The translations under genes and the position numbers were made by a program. A stretch of DNA of 64,000 nt from Thermoleophilia bacterium (GTDB lineage: Bacteria > Actinomycetota > Thermoleophilia > UBA2241): NCBI GenBank assembly GCA_041393415.1, contig JAWKKE010000001.1:248001-312000 (forward strand), written 5' to 3'. Below are positions 51,271 to 61,293 of this stretch, piece by piece; position 1 is the first letter of the stretch, and every line of letters begins with the position of its first letter. The notes beneath the pieces are model-generated. The model saw only the letters and a list, made by a program, of their open reading frames with translations. It made no database searches and was not told the DNA's origin.

Positions 51271-51966
51271 TCACCTCACAGACGCCGGGCGCCTGACCCG
51301 ATGCGCCGTGCGACGGCGAACGCGGCCCGGGAGACGGACGGCGCCCAGCGTGCCGTAGCCGTCCCCGAGTAGCCTCGCCACAGCATTCATCAACGGCAGC
51401 AGCGTGAGGCCGGCGAAGAGCAGCGCCACCCGCCACGGCGGCGCCGGCCGCCAGTAGATGTCGAGCTGATCGGCGATCTCCTGCTGCAGATCGAACTCTT
51501 GCGGCAACTGCACAAACAGCTTCCCGTCGCGGCGGCCGGCGATCTCGAGGCCGGCAGTCTCGATGGCTGTATCGCGCTTGCCGGGATAGTCGACCCAGAT
51601 ATGGTCGAGACTCATGCGCAACTCGTTGGGGATACCCTTGGCGGTGAGCACGCTGGCCAGCACCATCGCCCTACTCTCGCAGTCGCCGGCCCCGGCGGCG
51701 AGCGCCTCCGCGGCGGTCGGAAAGTACCAGGGCACGCCGGCCGTCTGCCAGTCGTAGGCGTACGGCACCTGCGTCTTGAGCACGTAGGCCTCGATCTGCC
51801 GTGGATCGTCCGGCAAGCGCGCGGCGAGCGCGCTCGCCGCGGCCGGATCCACCCGCGGCCGCACCGTATTGCCGATGCTGCGCACCAGCACACCGGGGTC
51901 CGGATACAGCACCACGAGCACCCAGGCGAGAGTGAGAAACACGATCGCGCGGCGGGGGATAACCAT
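51271..51966 (-). CDS. Transglutaminase-like membrane-anchored protein
   Basis: 231 residues from ATG 51966. One N-terminal span (about 5-22), an extracytoplasmic domain with the transglutaminase-type triad (C96 in AGDCESRAM, H122 in LDHIWVDY, D126), and a second span near 185-205, then an arginine-rich tail. Such domains act as cysteine proteases or transferases; the substrate is unknown. It is divergent from the membrane protein at 52005, with only 38 bases between the start codons. Confidence 0.7.
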   Translation of the reverse strand: MVIPRRAIVFLTLAWVLVVLYPDPGVLVRSIGNTVRPRVDPAAASALAARLPDDPRQIEAYVLKTQVPYAYDWQTAGVPWYFPTAAEALAAGAGDCESRAMVLASVLTAKGIPNELRMSLDHIWVDYPGKRDTAIETAGLEIAGRRDGKLFVQLPQEFDLQQEIADQLDIYWRPAPPWRVALLFAGLTLLPLMNAVARLLGDGYGTLGAVRLPGRVRRRTAHRVRRPASVR

Positions 51967-51992
51967 GCCCCATGATACCGCCGCGACCTGTG

Positions 51993-51998
51993 TATACT
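51993..51998 (+). promoter_or_regulatory. -10 element for a leaderless transcript
   Basis: TATACT ends six bases before the ATG at 52005, the spacing seen for leaderless mRNAs in actinobacteria. No Shine-Dalgarno-like sequence precedes the ATG. Confidence 0.5.
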
Positions 51999-52004
51999 GC
52001 CCGG

Positions 52005-52781
52005 ATGGAGCCGACGGAGCACACGCACGTGCAGCGCGTGATCGCCATCCTCCAAGCACGACAGCACCTCGTCTTCTACGCCATCATCCTCACCACGCTG
52101 GGCGGCTCCGTGCCCTTGCTCTCGGCGTGGCTCGTGGAGCAGCGACCGCTGGCCGTGCTGCTCTCTGAGGCAGGCACACCGCTCTTCGACGCGGTGACGG
52201 CGCCGAGCCTCTGGACGATTGGGCTCCTGGTCGCGGACCTGCTCGTGATCACGTGGCTGCGCGCCGGATACATCCGCTCGCTGGCCGGCAGATTCTCGCT
52301 CGCGCCGCGCAATGCCGGCCAGTTTCTGCGCCTACTCGGCCTGCAGGTCATCTTGACGATCATCCCGACGGCCGGGTTGGGGCTAGTGGATCTGGCGAGT
52401 CCGGACACGTCGGCACGCAGCATCCTCGCCGGCGCCGCCACCATGCTCCTCTTGATCATCAGCGTCGCCGTGCTCTACTCGGACTACGTCGTCGTCCTCG
52501 CCGACACCGGCCCCTTGCAGGCGCTCAAGGTCTCGGCCAGGATCGCCATGCAGGCTCTGGTCCCGTCGGTGTTGATCGTCTTCCTGCTCTCACCGCTGAG
52601 TCAGTACGGCGCCCTGCTGCCGAACGAAAGCATCTCCGGGAGCCTGGCGCGCGCCTTGCCGATGCTGGTGCTGCGCAACGTCGTCGTCGGGGCGCTCGTC
52701 TTCGTCGCCGACGTCGTGCTGCTGGCGATCTTCCTTGACACCGTAGAACGCCATGCCCGCGAGGCAGAGGGCGGCGACTAG
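52005..52781 (+). CDS. Integral membrane protein of unknown function
   Basis: 258 residues with about six hydrophobic spans (near 25-45, 65-85, 110-130, 145-165, 185-200 and 220-240). A polar loop with YIRSLAGRFSLAPRNAGQFLRLLGLQ lies between spans two and three. The pattern resembles uncharacterised DUF-type membrane proteins of bacteria that share a glycerophosphodiester-like or YesL-like topology, but I do not recognise a family. It ends in TAG one base from the convergent guaA stop. Confidence 0.65.
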   Translation: MEPTEHTHVQRVIAILQARQHLVFYAIILTTLGGSVPLLSAWLVEQRPLAVLLSEAGTPLFDAVTAPSLWTIGLLVADLLVITWLRAGYIRSLAGRFSLAPRNAGQFLRLLGLQVILTIIPTAGLGLVDLASPDTSARSILAGAATMLLLIISVAVLYSDYVVVLADTGPLQALKVSARIAMQALVPSVLIVFLLSPLSQYGALLPNESISGSLARALPMLVLRNVVVGALVFVADVVLLAIFLDTVERHAREAEGGD

Positions 52782-52782
52782 G

Positions 52783-54348
<1,566 letters not shown>

Positions 54349-54378
54349 TCCTTCACCCGTCGTCCCGGTACGTCCGAC

Positions 54379-55536
54379 TCAACCCATGCCGACGTCTTGT
54401 TCCTTCTGCAGCTTCTTCCCCTCGGTCATGAGCGCCGGCGCCACCATGACCTCGGCCTTCTGGAACGACTGCAGTGTCTCGTAGCCGCACGTCGCCATGC
54501 TGGTGCGCAGGGCGCCGAAGAGGTTGAGCGTACCGTCGTTCTCGCGCGCCGGACCGAGGAGGATCTCTTGCAGCGTGCCCCTGACCCCCGCCTTGACGCG
54601 CGTGCCGCGCGGCAGGTCTGGGTGGAAAGTGGCCATGCCCCAATGGTAGCCGCGGCCCGGAGCTTCGGCGGCCGCGGCCAAAGGCGAACCGACCATGACG
54701 GCGTCGGCGCCCAAGGCGATCGCCTTGCTCACGTCGCCGCCGGTGCGCATGCCGCCGTCGGCGATGACGTTGCAGTACTGCCCGGTCTCGAGGAGGTGCT
54801 GGACGCGCGCCGCCGAGGCATCGGCGATCGCCGTCGCCTGCGGCACACCGATGCCGAGCACGCCGCGCGTGGTGCAGGCGTGTCCGGGGCCGACGCCGAC
54901 GAGCACGCCGACCGCGCCGGTGCGCATGAGGTGCAGCGTCGTGGAGTACGAGGCCACGCCGCCGACGATCACCGGCACGGGGCACTCGGCGATGAACTCC
55001 TTGAGGTTGAGCGGCTCGACCCGTGTGCTGACGTGCTCGGCCGAGACCACGGTGCCCTGAATGACGAGCACGTCGAGGCCGGCGTCGAGGGCGACCTCGT
55101 AGTACTCACGCACGCGGGCGGGCGTGAGCGACGCGGCCGCCAGCACGCCGCCGGCCTTGATCTCCTTGATGCGCTGGGCGACGAGCTCGGCCTTGATCGG
55201 CTCTTTGTAGATCTCCTGCATGGTGCGCGTCGCCGACTCCTTCGGCAGCGACGCGATGCGGTCGAGCTGACTGTTGGCGTCCTCGTAGCGTGTCTGAACA
55301 CCCTCGAGGTTGAGCACGGCAAGACCGCCGAGCTTGCCCATGGTGACGGCGAACTGCGGGTCGACGACGCCGTCCATGGCCGAGGCAAGGCACGGCAGGT
55401 CCAGCGTGTGCGGTCCGAAGTTCCAGCTAATGTCGACGTCGTCTACATCGCGAGTGCGGCGGCTGGGCACGATGGCGATGTCGTCGAAGCCGTAGGCGCG
55501 GCGACCCTTCTTTCCGCGACCGATCTCTACTTCCAT
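54379..55536 (-). CDS. GuaB3-family IMP dehydrogenase-related protein
   Basis: 385 residues from ATG 55536 with GAGGG upstream; a longer frame to 55716 is non-coding. Begins EIGRGKKGRRAYGFDDIAIV, the signature of the GuaB3 branch. The CBS pair of ordinary IMP dehydrogenases is absent, and the active-site loop reads GPGHACTTR instead of GPGSICTTR; GGVASY and ADGGMRTGGDV are typical. Found in actinobacteria and cyanobacteria next to guaA. Likely an IMP dehydrogenase or related purine enzyme. Confidence 0.93.
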   Translation of the reverse strand: MEVEIGRGKKGRRAYGFDDIAIVPSRRTRDVDDVDISWNFGPHTLDLPCLASAMDGVVDPQFAVTMGKLGGLAVLNLEGVQTRYEDANSQLDRIASLPKESATRTMQEIYKEPIKAELVAQRIKEIKAGGVLAAASLTPARVREYYEVALDAGLDVLVIQGTVVSAEHVSTRVEPLNLKEFIAECPVPVIVGGVASYSTTLHLMRTGAVGVLVGVGPGHACTTRGVLGIGVPQATAIADASAARVQHLLETGQYCNVIADGGMRTGGDVSKAIALGADAVMVGSPLAAAAEAPGRGYHWGMATFHPDLPRGTRVKAGVRGTLQEILLGPARENDGTLNLFGALRTSMATCGYETLQSFQKAEVMVAPALMTEGKKLQKEQDVGMG

Positions 55537-55589
55537 GCAGCCCTCCTCAGCACACGTAAGCCAGACGTGAATCTTCGTAACGTACAGAA

Positions 55590-55618
55590 GAGACCCGCGC
55601 ACGCAGGTGCCGGGTCTC
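55590..55618 (-). terminator. Hairpin between the sugar kinase and guaB3 genes
   Basis: GAGACCCG and CGGGTCTC (55590-55597, 55611-55618) with an inner GCAC/GTGC stem. It lies 54 bases upstream of guaB3 and 118 bases downstream of the kinase stop; terminator of the kinase gene or leader structure of guaB3. Confidence 0.45.
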
Positions 55619-55735
55619 GTGAAGCGCAGCGGTGTTTTGCGGTTGAGTCGTCGCGGGCGACCGAATCTCGGATGACAAGACCATCCGACTGTACCAGCGC
55701 CCCCAAGGGGGGTCAAACAAGCACTGCGTCACACC

Positions 55736-56689
55736 TCATACGGCGCCGGTGACCTCGACGACGGACGTGCTCTTGAGCAGCCGGCGCACGTCCTCGACGT
55801 CGAGCACGCCGGCACCGTACCGCTGCGTGTTGGCGGCGCCGACCGCCAGCGCCTGCTGCAGACTGGTGGCGTGGTCGAGCTTCTGAAAGCGAGCGCTGAT
55901 GAAGCCCGCGAGGAAGGCGTCGCCGGAGCCGACCGTGCTCACGACGCTCGCCAGCGGAGCGACGCTCGCCTCGAAGACGCGCACACTGCGCCCGATGCGG
56001 AAACGCGCCACACAGCCGTGCGGCGTCTTGACGATGACGCTCTTGGCGCCCATCTCGCAGATCATCCCGGTGGCGTCGATGAGATCGGCGCCGTCGTGGA
56101 ACTCGTGCCCGACCAGATCTTCGGCCTCGCGAAGGTTGGGACAGACCAGATCCGGGCGGCCGCGCACACCGGCACGCAGCGGCGCGGCAGCGCTGTCGAC
56201 GACCACGTAGCAGCGATGGCGCCGCACACGCTCCGTGACCTGAGCGTAGAAATCCTCCGGCATATGACGCGGCAGGGACCCGGCCAGCACGACGAAACGC
56301 GCGCCTCTGGCCAGGTAGTCGATCTTGCTGAGCAGCTCGGCGAGTTCGTCCTCGCTGACCTTGGGGCCGTGCTCGATGATCTCGGTCTGCCGGCTCGCGG
56401 TGGGATCGACGACGACGGTCGTGGTGCGTGACTCGCCGGCGATGTACGTGAAGTCGTGAAGGATATTCTCGCGCTGCAAGCCCTCGGCGATCTGCTGCCC
56501 GGCGAGTCCACCGACGAGACCTGTCGCGACGACGGGATCGCCGAGCGACTTGAGGGCGCGGGCGATGTTGACGCCCTTACCGCCCGGCAGCGTGAGACTC
56601 TCGCTGGAGCGATGCCGGAATCCCATCTGAAAGTTCGGCACCGTGAGCGTCTTGTCCACAGCGGCGTTCGGTGTCACCGTGATGATCAT
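55736..56689 (-). CDS. PfkB-family sugar kinase, 1-phosphofructokinase/tagatose-6-phosphate kinase type
   Basis: 317 residues from ATG 56689. TPNAAVDKT at the start, PGGKGVNIARALKSLG, PNLREAED and the catalytic GSGDAFLAGF are those of FruK/LacC kinases, which phosphorylate hexose phosphates. No PTS or fructose gene is nearby, so the exact substrate is open. Confidence 0.88.
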   Translation of the reverse strand: MIITVTPNAAVDKTLTVPNFQMGFRHRSSESLTLPGGKGVNIARALKSLGDPVVATGLVGGLAGQQIAEGLQRENILHDFTYIAGESRTTTVVVDPTASRQTEIIEHGPKVSEDELAELLSKIDYLARGARFVVLAGSLPRHMPEDFYAQVTERVRRHRCYVVVDSAAAPLRAGVRGRPDLVCPNLREAEDLVGHEFHDGADLIDATGMICEMGAKSVIVKTPHGCVARFRIGRSVRVFEASVAPLASVVSTVGSGDAFLAGFISARFQKLDHATSLQQALAVGAANTQRYGAGVLDVEDVRRLLKSTSVVEVTGAV

Positions 56690-56786
56690 GGCTCTCCGTC
56701 CGGGCGCTTTCTCACAGAAAAGCCGGCGCATCTGCGCGCCGGCCAACGCGCGCATCAGTATAGCACCGAGGCGCTGCGAGGCTGCC

Positions 56787-56815
56787 TTGACACTGTTTGT
56801 GCCGAGCGGTACGTT
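56787..56815 (+). promoter_or_regulatory. Promoter of the M-box/magnesium operon
   Basis: TTGACA (56787-56792), 17 bases, TACGTT (56810-56815). Expected start of transcription near 56822, just ahead of the riboswitch. Confidence 0.65.
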
Positions 56816-56835
56816 TCGAGTGCGTCAACCATGGC

Positions 56836-57000
56836 GCGTTCCTCGTTAGGTGAGGCTCCGGCACACATAAAGGCCGTTGCCCGGAAACGTCCAGAGACGC
56901 CAACGGGTAGAACAGGCATTACCGAATCAAGGTCTTGCCCGAGACGGCTGAGGCTCCGACCTCTACGGTGTGTTGTGCTAAAGCTTGGACGAGTGAGGAT
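56836..57000 (+). ncRNA. M-box (ykoK leader) magnesium riboswitch
   Basis: Characteristic conserved blocks occur in order: GTTAGGTGAGGCTCC (56846-56860), GTTGCCCGGAAACGTC, GAGACGCCAACGGGTAGAACAGGCATTACC and a distal GACGGCTGAGGCTCC (about 56944-56958). These are the invariant parts of the ykoK/M-box aptamer, which folds on magnesium and lowers expression of transport genes. The rest of the 400-base gap up to 57090 (about 57000-57080, with further possible stems) is probably the expression platform; no gene is seen in it. The riboswitch explains why the two downstream genes belong together. Confidence 0.9.
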
Positions 57001-57090
57001 CGCCCAAGCCTTCTGCCTGCCGGAAGCCCTTCGAGGGACGTTCGCTGTCGTCAAGAGGCGGTGCTAGAGCGGCAGAGAGGAGGTGAGGAC

Positions 57091-58329
57091 GTGTTCTACT
57101 TGAGCAAGATGCTCGGCAGTCCCGTGCGCGACGTAGACGGCAAGCCGGCCGGCTCGGTCCACGACCTCGCCGTCTCCTGCAGCCAGACGTATCCACGCGT
57201 GACCGCCGTCGCCGTGCGGCGGCGCGGCAAGACCTACCTCGCCGCCTGGCGCTCCATCGCGAGCTTCGAAGAGTCGAGCATCATGCTGCGCATCCCCGCC
57301 GCCGAGATGAGCGAACGCGACCTGCAGAGCGACGAGTTGCTGCTGGCGCGCACCTTCCTCGACAAGCAACTCGTCGACACCGAGGGCCGCAAGCTCATCC
57401 GCGTCAACGACATCCAGCTCCTGCGCACCGGCGTCAACGTCAACGTTGCCGCCGTCGACATCTCGAGCAACGCCATCCTGCGCCGCGTCGGGCTCGCCAA
57501 ACTCGCCGTCCCGCGCCAGAGCGGCAAGCCGCACCTCATCGACTGGAAGGACGTCGACCTCGAGCAGACCGACGAGAGCTCGGTGCGGCTCACGGTGCCG
57601 CGCACCAAGCTCGAGCTCCTGCACCCGGCCGACATCGCCGACCTCGTGCACGAACTCTCGCCGGAGGAGCGCGTCGCCGTGCTCGACGCGCTCGAGGACG
57701 AACTCGCCGCCGAGACCTTCGAGGAGATGCACTCCACCTATCAGGCATCCATGCTCCTCGAGATGCCGGACGACAAGGCGAGCGAGCTCCTCGCCAACAT
57801 GGCGCCGGACGACGCCGCCGACCTTCTTGCCGACCTCCCCGAGGATCGACGCCACCACTTCATGGCGCTGATGGAGAAGGAGGACGCCGAGGACCTGCGC
57901 GAACTGCTCAGCTACCCGGAGCACTCGGCGGGCGGCATCATGACCACCGACTTCGCCTTCGCGCGGCTCGACGACACGGCCGCGGAGGCCCTCGAGAGCC
58001 TGCGCGAGCAAGCGGCGACCGCGGAGACCATCTACTACGTCTACGTCATCGACCGCAGCGAGCACCTGCGCGGCGTCTTCTCGCTGCGCGACCTCCTGCT
58101 CGAACCGCCGACGCGCAAGGTGCGCGACTTGATGACCGAGAACCCGGTGACCGTGCTCACGTCGGGCGATGAGGAAGAGATTGCCGAGCTCATCGCCAAG
58201 TACAACCTGATCGCCCTGCCGGTCGTCGACGAGCAGGGCGTGCTCCGCGGCATCATCACCGTGGACGACGCCATCGATCTCGTGTTGCCGCTGGCCTGGA
58301 AGAAGCGCCTACCGAGGATCTTCCATTGA
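57091..58329 (+). CDS. MgtE-N/CBS domain protein with PRC-barrel repeats, magnesium transport partner
   Basis: 412 residues from GTG 57091 (GAGAGGAGGTGAGGAC upstream). Two PRC-barrel-like units (about 1-75 and 80-160) are followed by an MgtE_N superhelix (about 185-290; LSPEERVAVLDALEDE, MAPDDAADLLADLPEDRR) and two CBS motifs (about 295-405; GGIMTTDF, VRDLMTENPVTV). The membrane domain of MgtE is absent. In MgtE the N/CBS region is the cytosolic magnesium sensor, so this looks like a free sensor/regulator for the transporter encoded ten bases downstream. The M-box upstream supports the magnesium role. Confidence 0.9.
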   Translation: MFYLSKMLGSPVRDVDGKPAGSVHDLAVSCSQTYPRVTAVAVRRRGKTYLAAWRSIASFEESSIMLRIPAAEMSERDLQSDELLLARTFLDKQLVDTEGRKLIRVNDIQLLRTGVNVNVAAVDISSNAILRRVGLAKLAVPRQSGKPHLIDWKDVDLEQTDESSVRLTVPRTKLELLHPADIADLVHELSPEERVAVLDALEDELAAETFEEMHSTYQASMLLEMPDDKASELLANMAPDDAADLLADLPEDRRHHFMALMEKEDAEDLRELLSYPEHSAGGIMTTDFAFARLDDTAAEALESLREQAATAETIYYVYVIDRSEHLRGVFSLRDLLLEPPTRKVRDLMTENPVTVLTSGDEEEIAELIAKYNLIALPVVDEQGVLRGIITVDDAIDLVLPLAWKKRLPRIFH

Positions 58330-58339
58330 GGAGGCCTCG

Positions 58340-59608
58340 ATGGTGCGGTCGCCGCGTGTCGTGGGTCGCCGCTTGGTGCGGCGCATCGGCCGCAGCCGGC
58401 TGCTCATCTTCCTCAGCCTCGCCGGCCCCGGACTAATCGCGGCAAACGCCGGCAACGACGCCGGCGGCATCGCCACCTGGTCGGTGATCGGCTCACGCTA
58501 CGGCTACAGCCTCCTCTGGCTGCTCATCCCGCTCACGCTGGTGCTCGCCGTGGTGCAGGAGATGAACGCCCGCGTCGGTGTCGTGACCGGACGCGGGCTC
58601 GCCGCCCTCATCCGCGAGAACTTCAGCCTCAAGGTCACCGCCTTCGCCATCTTGACCACGATGCTCGCCAACTTCGGCACCACGGTCGCCGAATTCTCCG
58701 GCATCGCCGCGGCCGGCGGCCTCTTCGGCGTGCCGCCCTACGTCGGCGTCCCGCTGGTGGCCGTCGCCGTCTGGTTGCTGGTGACGCGCGGCTCGTACCG
58801 CAAGGTGGAGCGCGTGCTGCTCGCCCTCGGTTTCGTGCTCCTCACGTACGTCGTCTCGGGCATCCTGGCCGGACCAGACTGGTCGGCCGCCGGCCGCGGT
58901 CTCGTCACCCCACACCTGGATACCTCGAGCCTCTGGTTGTTCACCGTCGTCGCCGCCGTGGGCACCACGCTGACCCCATGGGGCCAGTTCTTCATTCAGG
59001 CGGCCATCGTGGACAAGAAGGTGCCGTGGCGGCAGTACGTCTACACGAAGTACGAGATCTACCTCGGCTCGGTGCTCATGACGACGATCGACTTCTTCAT
59101 CGTGCTCGCCTGCGCCGCCACGCTCTACAAGGAGGGCATCGTCATCGACTCGGCGCAGGAGGCGGCCCGGGCACTCGAACCGTTCCTGGGGGAAGCAGCC
59201 CGCTTCCTCTTTGGCCTCGGGCTGCTCAGCGTCTCGATCCTGGCCGCGGGTGTGCTGCCGCTGGCCACGGCCTACGTCGTCTGCGAGGCCTTCGGCTTCG
59301 AGTCCGGCCTCGACTCGAGCTTCCGCGAGGCGCCGGTCTTCAACGGCCTCATCACCTTCTACATGTTCGTGCCGGCGCTCGTCGCCATCATCCCCGGCCT
59401 GCCGCTGCTCAAGGTCATCATGACCGCGCAGATGTTGAACGGCGTGCTGCTGCCGATCATTCTCGTCTTCACCCTGCTCATGATCAATAACTCGCGCGTG
59501 ATGGGCGAGCACGTCAACGGCCGAGTGCGCAACGTCATCGCTTGGGGGTTCTCCGGCCTGCTCATCCTGCTGAGCGTGGCGCTGCTGGTGTCGCCGCTGT
59601 TCTCGTAG
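58340..59608 (+). CDS. NRAMP-related magnesium transporter (NRMT-like)
   Basis: 422 residues, ATG behind GAGGAGGCC. About eleven membrane spans. SLC11/NRAMP fold, but the metal-site motifs are unusual: the first helix has NAGNDAGG instead of DPGN-type sequence, and the sixth has TPWGQF instead of MPHN, so the sulfur ligand that favours manganese and iron is missing. These changes are those described for NRAMP-related magnesium carriers (NRMTs). Regulation by an M-box and pairing with an MgtE_N/CBS protein agree with magnesium uptake at the cell membrane. Confidence 0.88.
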   Translation: MVRSPRVVGRRLVRRIGRSRLLIFLSLAGPGLIAANAGNDAGGIATWSVIGSRYGYSLLWLLIPLTLVLAVVQEMNARVGVVTGRGLAALIRENFSLKVTAFAILTTMLANFGTTVAEFSGIAAAGGLFGVPPYVGVPLVAVAVWLLVTRGSYRKVERVLLALGFVLLTYVVSGILAGPDWSAAGRGLVTPHLDTSSLWLFTVVAAVGTTLTPWGQFFIQAAIVDKKVPWRQYVYTKYEIYLGSVLMTTIDFFIVLACAATLYKEGIVIDSAQEAARALEPFLGEAARFLFGLGLLSVSILAAGVLPLATAYVVCEAFGFESGLDSSFREAPVFNGLITFYMFVPALVAIIPGLPLLKVIMTAQMLNGVLLPIILVFTLLMINNSRVMGEHVNGRVRNVIAWGFSGLLILLSVALLVSPLFS

Positions 59609-59674
59609 GGGCGCGCAGCACCGGGCATCTCCCTACGCCAAGAGGGATACACCGGTTTCGTCTACGGAGCATGT

Positions 59675-59896
59675 CTAAGCGTCGTCATCCTCCCAGATCT
59701 CGACAGAGTAGACAGACCGCTCATCTCGCCATTCGCCCGCACACCACGAGACGTCATGGCCGCACGCGCAGAGTACGAACGCCGCGAGAGCCGTTACGGC
59801 GAGGAGCGCGCAAGGAAGCAGCCACCTCGGCTTCGCCGTCGACGCACTTCCGGCATACCTGCGCGGCCCTTCATGGTGACCGACTTCCCGCAACAC
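59675..59896 (-). CDS. Short lipoprotein-like ORF, possibly truncated paralogue
   Basis: About 73 residues if GTG 59896 is used (TTG 59893 is the alternative). A hydrophobic segment LLPCALLAVTALAAFVLCACG ends in a lipobox-like VLCAC, followed by only about 28 residues including AGEWRDERSVYSVEIWEDDD, which resembles the GTWTGDWGVIQIS stretch of the next gene. It may be a decayed copy of the two small lipoproteins at 59871-60182 and 60890-61195. Confidence 0.35.
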   Translation of the reverse strand: MLREVGHHEGPRRYAGSASTAKPRWLLPCALLAVTALAAFVLCACGHDVSWCAGEWRDERSVYSVEIWEDDDA

Positions 59897-60182
59897 GGGA
59901 TAACCTGATTGTGTCGTACCCGCCACCGTACCTGATACTCAATATGATATCAGGACCGCTCTTTTCAATGAGAAGGGCAAGATCGTCAGTGACCAACTTA
60001 CCATCCATCTCTAACATTGTAATGTCAGATCCATCATTCATAACAACGTGCCACACATCACCTTGCTGACTGATTTGTATCACTCCCCAGTCACCCGTCC
60101 ACGTTCCCGAGTAGCTATCGCCACAGCCGCTCATGAACGACAGGGACGCCGTGATGACAGCGATGCATATGGCGTACTTCAC
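59871..60182 (-). CDS. Small putative lipoprotein of unknown function
   Basis: 103 residues from GTG 60182. Signal peptide ICIAVITASLSF with lipobox MSGC at about 17-20. The mature part (SYSGTWTGDWGVIQISQQGD, then MLEMDGKLVTDDLALLIEK) looks like one small beta-rich domain. It aligns with 60890-61195. The 3' part is AT-rich for this window, a hint of horizontal origin. No function recognised. Confidence 0.6.
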   Translation of the reverse strand: MKYAICIAVITASLSFMSGCGDSYSGTWTGDWGVIQISQQGDVWHVVMNDGSDITMLEMDGKLVTDDLALLIEKSGPDIILSIRYGGGYDTIRLSRVAGSRSP

Positions 60183-60208
60183 ACTAACCACCTTCGCCCT
60201 GTAGTGAC

Positions 60209-60862
60209 TCAGAAGGACGGGACACCTGCGCCAGCGCAGTCGATTCCCTCGAGATACCCCGTGGCGGACCCGAAATCCACTCTCGACCAGTGCGTCCCAC
60301 CGTCGGCCATGGCCAGCACGACCTTGTGATCCGCAACCACCCAGCCAATCGATCTGTCGACGAACGTGACTGCATCGATGTTTGGTGCTCCAGACACTGC
60401 GCGCTGAACCCAAGAGCGCCCACCATTCATGCTCGACAGCAGCGCGCCGCCACGACCCACGGCCCACCCGGAACGAGCGTCGACGAAGGCGATGTCGGTC
60501 AGGACCCGATCTGCTCGCGCCACCTGCACCGTCCACTGTCGACCGCCGTCCTTCGTCGCCATGATCCGGCCGGCGTCTTCGCCACTCGTGGCCGCCGTCA
60601 GTGGACGACAGCGGGTATGACCCAAGGCGGTCTTGCGCCGCCCGCGCATGACGCCCATCAATCCATGCTCACTCGAGCCAAGTTCGAAGGGAAGGGGTCT
60701 CGGGATCGCCAGTCCTTGCTGTGCCGACACTGGACTCCCACTCATGCCACCGTCACGCACATGACTGCGAAGTCGGGGCAACCGGTTGCGTAGCGGCTCA
60801 CATCGGTGCTGCCGTGTGGAACTGGCGACGCCGATCTTGAGGCGCGGGGACATCGAGAGCAC
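60209..60862 (-). pseudogene. BNR/Ycf48-like repeat protein remnant
   Basis: An open frame of up to 217 codons in which residues about 105-215 carry repeats of the photosystem-assembly/BNR type: KDGGRQWTVQVA, FVDARSGWAVGRGGALLSS, NGGRSWVQRA, FVDRSIGWVVADHKVV and DGGTHWSRV. A full beta-propeller needs more repeats, and no signal peptide or convincing N-terminus is present, so I treat it as a fragment. It ends 26 bases before the small lipoprotein gene. Confidence 0.5.
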
Positions 60863-60889
60863 CGACGCTGCCGACGGCAGCGCGTTCCT

Positions 60890-61195
60890 CTAGTCATTCA
60901 CACGCGTCAATGCAATTACATCCCGCGATACGTCTGTCTTCAGTACCATTTCTAATCTGTCATTATTATTCTGAATCACTATGCCGTTTCGTGAGCTAAC
61001 TAGTTTCCCACCTTCCTCATGGAGACTAATCGCATTACCACTATTCCAATACATATCCCATAGATTATCTCCACTCTCAACAATGACAATCATACCAACG
61101 TCGCTCGCCCAAGATCCCTCAAATGAGTACTCGTTACCACATGCGGCTGAAAGACTTGTTGTCATGCAAATGAGCCAAATCAGTATATACCTCAT
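60890..61195 (-). CDS. Small putative lipoprotein, paralogue of 59871-60182
   Basis: 101 residues from ATG 61195 (an ATG at 61210 is in frame; GGAG lies eight bases before 61195). Signal peptide YILIWLICMTTSLS with lipobox SAAC; mature part YSFEGSWASDVGMIVIVESGD, EEGGKLVSSRNGIVIQNN, RDVIALTRV. The sequence is strikingly AT-rich against its surroundings, which suggests recent acquisition. Could be an immunity-like or orphan surface lipoprotein next to an Rhs remnant; not established. Confidence 0.65.
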   Translation of the reverse strand: MRYILIWLICMTTSLSAACGNEYSFEGSWASDVGMIVIVESGDNLWDMYWNSGNAISLHEEGGKLVSSRNGIVIQNNNDRLEMVLKTDVSRDVIALTRVND

Positions 61196-61293
61196 GGTGT
61201 CCAACTCCATGTAGTTTCTAGTGTCTTCTCTCCTTTCTTACCTGACATCAAGTACTTTACAGTTAGCGAGCATTCATGGCGTAACCTATCTCT

